Shown here: positions 11,453 through 20,323 of the stretch, piece after piece
How the letters are laid out: every line of letters starts with the position of its first letter
Position numbering within the stretch: position 1 is the first letter of the stretch
NCBI GenBank assembly: GCA_907165135.1
Contig: OU015567.1
Location: forward strand, 13,955,001 to 14,019,000
Length of the DNA: 64,000 nt
Reading direction: 5' to 3'
Source of the DNA: Oikopleura dioica
Lineage: Eukaryota > Chordata > Appendicularia > Copelata > Oikopleuridae
Notes under the pieces: generated by a model
What the model was told of the DNA's origin: nothing
The model's input: the letters and a program-made list of their open reading frames with translations, nothing else
The model's database searches: none
Made by a program: the position numbers and the translations under genes

Positions 11453-12468
11453 GTTTAGCTCACTGTGAATAATGTGACTTGATTTGAGGCAATTTGATTG
11501 TGGGTCGCGAGTCGTTCCTAGGCATGGCCAGCTTTATCGACTTCAAGCCCGGTCCACTAACTTACTTACTCTAGGAACTAGTAGCATCGGATTTTATAGC
11601 CTAGCTGATGAGCACTGACGTGGACTCAAGCAACTATTGTGACGACCGGCTTACTGTGCTGAACCTGAGCGTTTTGGGTTAGCTTCGCAAACAAGACTGT
11701 TCAATAAAGAGGATTTACGGTCGGAAGTGTTAATCTCGCTAATTTGGGAAAATATTGCCTAAATCTGACTGATCGGCTCCTTTTACGGGTTAAATACCGT
11801 CAAATTCGAGTTTTTCGGCCAATTTTAGCCTATAGGGCGTTTCCAAATTTTTGTCCACTAGAGGGCGCGTATGACCCCTCTGAGGCCACCTGGTGGTAGG
11901 TGAGTACCTGTGGATTAAAGTTGATCACATTTGAAAAAGTCGAAAATTTGACCTTGGTCAAGTGACTTGAGCCTCGGTTGCGTAAGCGGAAAAATTTGAT
12001 GCGAAAGAATGACTAGTGACTGATTTGAAATCAAAAACTGTCATATCGGGACATTCATGTGTGATAAGGGCCGTTCCCAAGCCCTGACGGACTTGCGCGG
12101 CTCCCATGACCCTTGGGGATTAACCCTGGCTGCGCGCCTGTGGCGCGCCCGAATTGCGAATTTCGGTTGGCGGTTGAAAAAGGCTCAAATTTGGGGAAAT
12201 AATTATCATAAGTTTGAGTTTGGACCGTTTTACTATCCTAAATGCAAGCTTAGACCAGCTAAACTTCATGTAAATTAACTAAAAGTAGCGTAAAACAATC
12301 TAACTCGCACTAGATTATCATTGAAATAGAATAGAACTCGTAAAAAAGAAGCGTTCGGCCATCACTTATTCCTAACCATTCACCCAGAGGCCGTAGCAAA
12401 TGCTAACAATGACAAGAGAAGGCTTCACTAATTGGATACGGTTGGGTTTCGTGAGAAGAGTGAAATCA
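11453..12468 (-). other. Untranslated leader of the gypsy element
   Basis: About 1 kb between the primer-binding site and the gag ATG with no long frame on the coding strand. It likely contains packaging and translation-control signals. A GTAAGAC donor-like site lies 7 nt inside gag and could be used for splicing. Confidence 0.6.
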
Positions 12469-12486
12469 GTTCCACAACTGACGCCA
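12469..12486 (-). other. Putative tRNA primer-binding site
   Basis: Three nt inside the 5' LTR the coding strand reads TGGCGTCAGTTGTGGAAC. It starts with TGG, as expected for pairing with a tRNA 3' CCA end. I cannot name the tRNA without a tRNA set to compare. Confidence 0.55.
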
Positions 12487-12489
12487 TTT

Positions 12490-12903
12490 ATAAGGTTCCC
12501 CCTTGCCCCGCCCAGACTCCCGTTGACCATCGGTGGTCCGGAGACCAACTGCGATGGAAAGCGGCGCGGGCTTGACAAGGCCTGATATATGTATCACTCC
12601 TCAAACTACTCCACACTAATCATAAACAACTGGAAACACATCTCGAGTCAAAGTATAAGCATTTATTACAGTCTCTCGGCGAAGGTACAGTGGCAAAAAT
12701 CTCTTTAGAACTGACCTTAAGTTTTCTTGGTTTGCTGTTGCGTCTGTGACTGCAATTTGGCGAGTGAGGGATATTTGAAAAGTTGCGCGGAGCTGGGCCC
12801 GAGGCTCGTGGGCGGCGAGGTGATAAGAATTGCGAGCCTATAGGGCTCGAGGCGGGGGCGGTGGAAGAGAGGCTTTTGGTTCGGACGAGGGGAGAACCTT
12901 ACA
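12490..12903 (-). repeat. 5' LTR of the gypsy element
   Basis: Partner of the 3' LTR. It should hold the promoter of the element. A TATATATC-like AT-rich patch lies in the middle part (GATACATATATCAGG on the coding strand), but I cannot place the start site. Confidence 0.93.
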
Positions 12904-13043
12904 GCCTTTTGTAATTGAGCAATCTGATATTTTAATTTAGCGTTTTCTTTTGCGATCTCCGACTGAGGATCAGAAACAAGCGAATCTAATTCGGCACTAA
13001 GACGGTCAATTGCTTGTGCTTGCTGTTTAGTTCTTGCTTCCAT
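12904..13043 (-). CDS. RARS1: Arginyl-tRNA synthetase, first coding exon (upstream of the transposon)
   Basis: From ATG 13043 the frame encodes a leucine-zipper-like N-terminus that includes AIDRLSAELDSLV and ENAKLKYQIAQLQKA. It resembles the EENLKLKYRL-type zipper of animal RARS1. It runs straight into the 5' LTR of the element and would then read LTR-encoded residues. Beyond the element the same heptad pattern resumes at 4734 in the correct phase (AAG GC|G ATC), so this is one exon split by insertion. The ATG is preceded by a TTTATTAG acceptor 1 nt away. The RMI1 stop codon is 70 nt upstream, as expected for a downstream cistron of an operon. Confidence 0.88.
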
Positions 13044-13113
13044 TCTAATAAATTGAGAGACTTAACAAAAAGATCATTTTGAAATTGGTAAATGGCAGGA
13101 AAACAGATGGCGA
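13044..13113 (-). promoter_or_regulatory. RMI1-RARS1 intercistronic region with acceptor
   Basis: 70 nt between the RMI1 stop and the RARS1 ATG. It ends TCTCAATTTATTAG followed by AATGG. This is probably the SL addition site for RARS1. Confidence 0.6.
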
Positions 13114-14640
13114 TTATACTATTTCAACGAATCGATAAATTTCGTAACTCGGTTCAGAATTTTTCAGTTTTCGTAAAAATATATGTCCGAAGAAGTCGTA
13201 AATGCGCTTTTGAGCAAACTGGCCCTTTTCTTTGAAGACATCTCTTGATTGTTTGTTCCAAGATTTCATCGGACTCGTTGGAATGGTCATTTGAAACATG
13301 TATTCGAACGCGTTATGGCTCAGTCGGGCCTTAGAATATGTTTTTATGCGAGTATATTTCTCAATTACCGGCAGTGTTCCTGAGCAATCCGCAATAGTGG
13401 CGTTAACATTGAACTCTCCTTGTTTGTTTTGTTCGATTTTGCTTGTTAGTGCTCTTATGCAACCAATAATTTGGAATGTGTTCGGCAAGATATCAGCTTC
13501 AATCAAGAATCGTGTGTCTTCAAAGCCTTCGGGAACTCGTTCTTGGGAAATTCTCACATTTTTAAAATCATTTTCAACAAGTGGCTCGTTATCTTCAATC
13601 ACAACGCAGTCATCGTCATCGCTGCTGTCGAATGGATTCGCGAAGTCAAGGTCAGTTATGTCCGTTGGCTCTGGAGTCGAAGCTTTAGTTGCTGCTGATG
13701 TTACTCGCTCAAGTCTCTCTTGTTCCCTTTGCTGGTCAAGAGCCATGGCGTCGTAGTCGATGTCATCAAAGTCATCATCGTCGAAGTCATCTTCAGGCTG
13801 AATTGTCGAAGCAGTCGACTTTTTTATCGGTTTGCTACTGCTTGACGCTACGATTTCTAAGAAATCATCGTCATCATCGAACTCATCTTCATTCGTCTTC
13901 GAATTACTTTTGTCGATTTGGCTTATTGCTTCGTCAAAATCGCCGTCGTCGTCAAAGTCATCGGAATCATCGAGCACAACGATAGCGCTCTCCACTTGTT
14001 TCTTCGAAAAGGTTTTGGAACTTGAACTGTGATTTGTCGTTTTTGGTTTTTGAGTTGAGGTAGCTTGTGGGCCAAAATAGCTCTCGATATTGCGCGTTTT
14101 TGAGGATGATAACGTGCCTTTTTTGGATGGTCCCGCTTTTGGTCGGGTCACCAATTGAACTTTTTAATCATTTTTTCTTTACATAATACAAGTATTTATA
14201 TATTTTTTCCCTTCAGATGAGAATTCAATGAGGACCCTAACTAGTGACTTCTGCTTTGACTTATTATTTTCGGAAACAATCGTAGAAAGCGCGCCCTCAA
14301 GTTTTCGCTTTCTTTCTGGCGGGACTCCACCATTTTCCCTCAACCTCTCCTCCAAGCGCTCTGTCGAAGCATTTCCTCCATCACCGTCGGTTAAAAATTT
14401 GACGTTTCGCTTCTTGAGCAACAACACATTTTTGCTCATTTTCATCGGTGGGATGAGCATCAATCTCATCACCTTCTCAATGCCCCGGTTCAACACTGGC
14501 AAGTTCTCCTTCTCAATCGCAATAATTTCTGATCCCTGCACTTCAAGGACCAGCTCAAGGCATCTCTTCGCCGCTGGTGCACTATAAAACGCACTTGTAA
14601 ATCTTGCACAAAGAACAAACTGCCGTATATAATCAATCAT
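13114..14640 (-). CDS. RMI1: RecQ-mediated genome instability protein 1
   Basis: RMI1 is the OB-fold partner of BLM helicase and topoisomerase III-alpha in Holliday junction dissolution. Exon 1 (14190-14640) has the first OB fold with EIIAIEKENLPVLNRGIEKV and VLLLKKRNVKFLTDG, like the animal EIVAIEY..PIP.L and GVLLLKPENVKVLGG blocks. Exon 2 (13114-14159) has an acidic disordered linker with runs of Asp, then a second OB fold (IGCIRALTSKIEQNK, VNATIADCSGTLPV). A 30-nt intron 14160-14189 (GTATTATG...AAAAAG) keeps the frame. NIESYFGP near the start of exon 2 resembles a degenerate PIP box. The 5' end is preceded by TTATTTCAG, a probable trans-splice acceptor. Confidence 0.78.
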
Positions 14641-14654
14641 AAAAAATATACGGA

Positions 14655-14678
14655 CTGAAATAAGAAACACTCATATAT
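14655..14678 (-). promoter_or_regulatory. Operon intercistronic region with trans-splice acceptor
   Basis: 24 nt between the TAA of the small ORF and the RMI1 exon. It ends TTTCTTATTTCAG, a strong 3' splice site with no upstream donor available. Such gaps define SL-resolved operons in O. dioica. Confidence 0.65.
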
Positions 14679-14819
14679 TTACAATTTATTTGCTGAGTTT
14701 TCTGTTTCGTCTCCATCAAATTCGTCATTTTCATTTTGCTGCTTTAGTTGGGAAAATGCTGATTTGCCGATGTCCGAGTAAGACTTGACAGTGGCCAGCT
14801 GCTCGCGATTCAAGTTCAT
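14679..14819 (-). CDS. 46-codon ORF, first cistron of the RMI1-RARS1 operon?
   Basis: ATG AAC at 14819 opens a 46-residue frame (start MNLNREQLATVKSYSDIGKS, Gln/Asn/Glu-rich end SANKL). Its TAA is 24 nt from the RMI1 acceptor. An out-of-frame ATG-ACT-CCA-TGA sits just upstream, and a TATAAATATATC stretch is 30 nt further. The position fits the first gene of an O. dioica operon. I do not recognise the product; it could instead be the last exon of a gene whose 5' exons I have missed. Confidence 0.45.
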   Translation of the reverse strand: MNLNREQLATVKSYSDIGKSAFSQLKQQNENDEFDGDETENSANKL

Positions 14820-15511
14820 GGAGTCATGTGTTTGCTTATGATATATTTATACAGTTGTTCATCATTATTTTTAAAGAATGAGAAACAGCGAACATGTTTT
14901 TAAATGTTGGTAGTAAAAGATGCTGTATCAGGAGAATGGAGGGAAAGATCAATCAACAAAGGAATATGATAAATCGAAAATTGAGACTTTTCTCCTTCGA
15001 GACTAGTTGTTTGAAATCAACAAGGAGTATCGCTACACTCGATTCCGCATTGTTTCTGTTATCTGGTTAGTCCGAAGATAGTACAAGAATAAAGCTGGAA
15101 CTAATATACATAATGAAAAGAGGAATTAATTATATTTTAAACTGGGAATCATGTGCTTCTTTTGGTAGAGGAAATGGATTTTATTTCTATGTTTTGGATT
15201 CAAGCTAACCACATTTTTTGGCAGCAATGATGGTTCGGATAGCTCAGAGAGAAATGAGACAGTTTATTTCGATATTTTTTTCAATAAAGAACGAGGTTTC
15301 AAGAATTTTTTTGAACTTATAACTTTTCATTTTTAACCTCAAATAAGAAATTTGAGAATGCAAAATGAAAAGTTTTTATGAATGAACAGGGTCATTTAAC
15401 AACATTGATATCAAGAAGACATTTGCTTGATATGAGAAATGTTCGAAAGTGACGTTGTTCGGTAAAAAGTAAATAGAATAGACTAGTTAATTTTGGGAAA
15501 GATAATTGGTG
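14820..15511. other. AT-rich intergenic, no gene seen
   Basis: Between the 46-codon ORF and the PIAS stop codon there are no substantial frames and no repeat I can recognise. It probably holds the promoter of the operon and the PIAS 3' UTR. Confidence 0.5.
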
Positions 15512-18500
15512 CTAGGACGGTTCCTGTTTGGGCTCAAGAGGTTTGTCGGATGGCTTGCTCGAGGTAGACATCGGGCGACTGGTAGGTGCAAACATTTGAT
15601 CGATACGCGGTTGACGTCCACTAGAATTACACTAAGATTGGGCGGGATTTGCGTCTCTTACATTGTTGAAGAATTTGCTTGAGACGAAGCTACAGAAGTC
15701 ACAGCATTTAGCGATGCTTGAAGTGTAGCCATATGTGAACTGGGAAGACGACCATTTCCAATGATCGCCTGGCAAACCATTACCTGCTGACTCACTTCAC
15801 GGACTGTAACAAAATCAGTATAAAAGAAGAGGGAGTTGGAGTCTTACGTTCAGGGCTCGGGTTGCTGAGAAGAAGAGCCAGTTGTCTCTGCAAATTACTA
15901 ATGGCAAGGTTGCAGGACTCCCAATGCGTGGGATCCGTTGATGCGAGAGTCTGCAACGCGTGTATTTGTTGTTGGAGAAAACCAGCGGTCGTTTGCTGTT
16001 GCACCATCAGTTCCCGTTGTCTAGCAACGAGCGCCGCTAGTCATTCGATAGTGATGAGATCCTAGTTTGGTAAATGAGCTCGAGTAAATGATGATAAATG
16101 GCAAGAAGGGGGTGAGCGACAGTATTTTATTAACGGAAGAAGAATCTGCTCACCTGTGTGTGCGAAAAGTTCGGCGGTGCGTTGGCGTTGTGTTGCGTGA
16201 GGTGAGATTGTGAGGCGAGTAGTTGCAGAACTAGAATATTTTATCATTATAAGTGCCCAAATACGAATCACAGCTCTTCAAAGAAGACTGATCAAACTTA
16301 CTTGCTGCGGCGTGATTAGGATCGGGGTTTTGGCCGAGGAGCGGGGTCAAGTACTGATTCAACGCATCCACGTCTGGTTGGGGAATATGCGCGGCCTTGG
16401 GGTTCTCCGAGTGAGAGCGAATGTTGGACGGAGGACGCGAGCTTGTAGACGGCGTTTGTGAGCTGTGATGAGGAATGGGAGTAACTGAAAGAATGAGTTT
16501 TAACGAACGGTTCTCTGTGAATTGGCTCAGGTGGCTAGGTCTAGGATGGGGGGTGATCGCTGGAGATCCGAAATGAGGCGCTCGAGATGAATCACCGATG
16601 AGTGGTGCGCGGGTTGTTTGGATCTCCAGAGCGCGGAGATCGAAGCTCGATCTCCAAATGAATCCCAGGGATTTTGTCGATCTCCAGTTTTCGGTGATCG
16701 AAGCTCTGAATCTGGGGTCGGCAACCCATCTTTCAAACAAAAGATGGGAAAGGGAAAGATGGGTTTTCCGAAAGGTGGGAAAGGTGGGAATGATGAGAAA
16801 GATGGGTTTTCCCCTAACCCATCTTTCCCATCATTCCCATCTTTGAAAGATGGGTCGCCGACCCCAGCTCTGAATTTTCTCGAGCATCGATTTTTCTCGA
16901 TTAAATTCATATTTTGCAGGGACTTTGCGGGTCAGTATCTCAGAAAATAATAGTTTCTAATGCTAATCTTCAAGAAATTATCGCTCACCCACGGAGCTGA
17001 GTCTTTGGAAATTGAAACCGAACCAATTTTAAAAATATGTGATTTCAAGTGTTCAAAAATTTTGAAACCATCTTATTGAGAAAATACTCGAGCAGAGATA
17101 GTAAATAGTACATTTTTTATCCAAAATTACAATCCATGCACTTGATTTGACAAAAGATTTGAAATCTACACTGGAGAATAAGTATTGCCTGAGATTTTTA
17201 AGTTGATCCGGTCAGTCGCTTCTGATATCAGTAGGCTGGCAGAAGATTGTTTTAAAGTGACTCATCCGACTTCGGGGATAAAAAATTTTTGGATCTCCAA
17301 GAAGTGGAGATCGAGAGTGGTGATCGATCACCGCAATTTCGGGGTGGAGATCGCGCGGATCTCCACGCAATCGGAGATCCAAAGAACCCGCGCACCACTC
17401 ATTGGTGATTCCTCTCGAGCGCCTCATTTCGGATCTCCAACGATCACCCCCGATCCTAGACCTAGTCAGGTGGTATTTCAAGTGTACAAGGCACCGATAA
17501 CGGCAGTGAGAGAGACAGTCCGCAGATAGGTCACAGAGTGGGTTCTAAACCGCATCAATAACATAATTAGTTTCTATTTTTAAACATTCTTGCTGGCGCC
17601 TGCCACTCTTCCTCTTCTGCACTCTCATCAGACGATGACTCCTCTGTGTCCGGTTCCTTCTCAAAAAGTAGAGGAACCCGCGGACCCGAAATGGGGATCA
17701 TGCTATCCGAAACGAACTCAACGTCATCGTCTGAGTCGTCACTCGAGAGTAGAATCACAGACGATTCATTTTGATCCGATTGCCCCGTTTCTGCATTCTA
17801 AGACACTCAATTAGGGACCTGTGGAAATGAAAATGCAACTACTTTATCTGGGGTATTTTTTCTATTGCGGCTAGTTCTTGCTCTGTTTCCTGCTGCAGAT
17901 GGTGCCTGTACGCATTGTTCCGGCAAAATTGCATTTTGACGGTAGGTAAACAGTTGATCGAAGGTCTGACCGTTCTCTTGGCCAATCATACCGTTTTGGT
18001 GAACAGCTGGTGAGGATGTCGTTCGTGGTTCCATTCTAGTGACGAAAATGATAGTTTTCATGCAATTTCGGTACAGTAGGAATGAGTGAAATATTTTTGT
18101 GACTTCTATTTTTACTACCGGGCATCGTGACTTTACCTGGATCTTTTTGGAGTCGGGGACACAGCAGCTTCATCATCTGAGTCATCTGAGATGCAAATGA
18201 TGCTGTCGTCCCCAGTTGGAGTTGCTGCTGGGGCGAAAGTCAATTCTTCCTCGGTCTTCATGTTGTCGATCTGCTCTTGCATTGATTCCTTCGTTGGCGC
18301 TTCATCATCGGAATCGTCGAGCGCGACGATATCGTCTGAAATGAAGAAGTCATTTGTTAGAAGCTCACTTTGATTTCTTACCTGGCTTGGAGACAACCGG
18401 CTGTTCTACTCTAGGTTTCTTCTCCTTCTTCTCTTTGTGCTCAGTCCAACCACCCGTTGGCTCGAAGTCCACTTCGTTCGCTTTACTTTTTTTGCAGATT

Positions 18501-20098
18501 TCTGCAAAATACTCGTCCACGACCAACTCACTAAATAATCCCTTTACAAGCTGTCTTCCTCAAGGAACTTACTTGAAGTAAGCCTTTTTATGGCAAACTG
18601 GGCAGTTCCAAGTTGGCTTCTTTTCGTTCATTCTCAGATATGGATCGGCATCGAAGCACTAGGAAAGGATGGGTCGTCCGTGATTTCAATCGCTTCTTTA
18701 CCTGAAAGTGGGAGCACTGTCTGGTTCGAACAGGCGTCGTCATTCGAATGCACCCGACAGGACACTGAAGCGAAGCTGAGATGCTTCCACAAGCAACATC
18801 CGCGTTAGGATCAAGCTTTTCTCGAATCAAATTGATCGTCTCTTCCTTTGGCACAACGTTCGCCTTCACTCTTTCTAGAACTTGCTCGGCAGGAATGCCT
18901 TCTGACAAGTCGACGGAAACTCCCCATCGTCGAGTCTGATTCTCTTCCTTCCATTGGCACCAGACGCCAATATCGATGTATGACAAGTTCGCAATTATGG
19001 CCTTTTCAATGACATGTCGGAGCTAAAACGGATATTGAAATCAAGGAAGAGTATGGAATTTCGTTTACCTCTGGAGTAATATTGACAGGCTTTTTCTGTC
19101 GTCTAGGCTCGACACCAGCTTTGCTAGGTGGAATGTGAGGAGGTAACGTTGTTTCTCTATCGTTAATACGCAGTCGAATGGAAAGTGGCAGGTCGTCGTT
19201 GAGGATGCTGTGACCAAGGGAAACACTTGACAAGTCGAAAAATCGAAGAAGGAATAAGTATTTTTCCTTCGTTGCTCCCTCAAAATCAATTATTGGAATG
19301 AACAGGAATTGAAAAGTACCTGGCCGGCTTTGAACTTGTCCATACAAGTTTTCGGAATTCTGATCCAAAATTGCGTGCCACTCATGCGCGTCCCGTTTCC
19401 GGGAATTTTGGAAGGCTTTAGAATCGACTCAATTTTGTCGTAGAACGCAAGCGGTCGGAGTTTCACTCCTGGCTCAGCCTTCATTACTGGACCTTTGAGT
19501 GGTGGGACACCAAGTCCACTATCGTCGTTGATGAACAGATCACCAACAGCGCCAAAGGCGTCTAGATCAGACATGGCTATTCCTGGCCCGTGGTATTGAT
19601 GCATTCTCGACGGGTTTCGCAGCTGATCGAGCTCTTGAATCTTCCGCTTGAGCTCATTTGTGATGGTTCCATTGAGCAAGTCTAAGGATCTCTCCATGAG
19701 CTCGCGCTTTCTTCCAGTTTTTGGGCGATTTTGACTGTGAAGAAGAGACTGAAAACTGGAGTTAGTAAAATTCCACATCACATATCTGGGCTGTTTGTTT
19801 CCGTTGCTTTTATACAAAGAATGGTAACAGGAGGACCAGTGCATCACATCTCCTCCTTAGAAAATAATGCCGGATCATGCTGATGATGATTCACTAGTCT
19901 ATGACGCGTGAAACGGTGAATGTTCAAGGATGATCTTTTCTGGCAGAAAAAATATATTCTGTAGCTTACCGTGAGCTCGGAGACCCGAAACTGGCATATC
20001 ATCTGCCGCAGCGCAGACAATTCATTTGGATTCGCCATTGCGTCTTTCTTACATGTCCATTCCAAGTTTCTTAACCATTCTCTGTCAGATGGATTCAT
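15512..20098 (-). CDS. PIAS-family SUMO E3 ligase
   Basis: PIAS proteins bring UBC9~SUMO to transcription regulators. The N-terminal exon (from 20098) has a helical SAP-like segment. It is followed by the PINIT region (about 19.0-19.5 kb, KEKYLFLLRFFDLSSVSLGHSI; LPPHIPPSKAGVEPRRQKKPVNIT). The SP-RING follows (SASLQCPVGCIRMTTPVRTRQC, then C-S-H-F-Q and a CPVC pair near 18.6 kb). Three acidic SUMO-interacting motifs come next: IVALDDSDDE, IICISDDSDDE (18.1-18.4 kb) and VILLSSDDSDDD (17.7 kb). The Gln/Ser-rich 3' exons (15512-16490) end EPKQEPS. The intron before them holds a hAT-like insertion, and the splice joining SIM 3 to these exons is not resolved, so they could be a separate small gene. 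One intron (19023-19068) has the shared intron motif. Confidence 0.88.
16535..17465. mobile_element. hAT-like non-autonomous element in a PIAS intron
   Basis: Terminal inverted repeats of about 100 bp start CTAGGTCTAGGAT at both ends (16535-16640 against 17370-17465). The flanking 8-bp target duplication TCAGGTGG is exact (16527-16534 and 17466-17473). An 8-bp duplication is the hAT superfamily hallmark. The interior is rich in GATCTCC/GGAGATC subrepeats and has no transposase ORF. Confidence 0.85.
16712..16867. mobile_element. hAT MITE nested inside the larger element
   Basis: 156 bp, starting CTGGGGTCGGC and ending GCCGACCCCAG. The 8-bp target duplication is exact CTCTGAAT (16704-16711 and 16868-16875). 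The terminal CxGGGGTCGGCAACC pattern is typical of hAT ends. The interior repeats AAGATGGG/CCCATCTT and can fold into a hairpin. Confidence 0.88.
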
Positions 20099-20323
20099 CG
20101 TCGCGCAAAATTTTTAAAATTGCGTCCGAGTTTTGTTGAAAAAATAAAACTTTGAATTGAAGCCGAGTAAAAAATTAGCAGATGTGCGGAATGAAAAGTC
20201 GAAATGAATAACAAAAAAAGATAAAAACAGGAGTAAGACGAGTTAGATTAGTCTGACAGACAAGCTATCTAGAGAATAGTTAGCTGAGCTCTAGAGAGGA
20301 AGGGAATGTGTAAAGAGGGAATG

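Larger units (their letters stand above)
4737..12903 (-). mobile_element. Ty3/gypsy LTR retrotransposon inserted in RARS1
   Basis: This is a complete 8.17-kb element on the minus strand: 5' LTR, leader with primer-binding site, gag, pol in the -1 frame (protease, reverse transcriptase, RNase H, integrase), a third ORF, and the 3' LTR. The flanking 5-bp target duplication is gcctt (4732-4736 and 12904-12908). The integrase lies after RNase H, which is the Ty3/gypsy order; in O. dioica such elements are known as the Tor group. The LTRs show no difference by eye over 414 bp, so insertion is recent. No stop or frameshift breaks gag, pol or ORF3, so it may be active or heterozygous in the sampled animal. 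Confidence 0.95.

Noticed and set aside
12057-12278. Plus-strand ORF in the gypsy leader
   Set aside because: Antisense to the element, no motif, short.
16231-16740. 169-codon minus frame across a PIAS exon and the hAT end
   Set aside because: Only the part up to about 16.48 kb is a PIAS exon. The rest reads through an intron and the transposon TIR.
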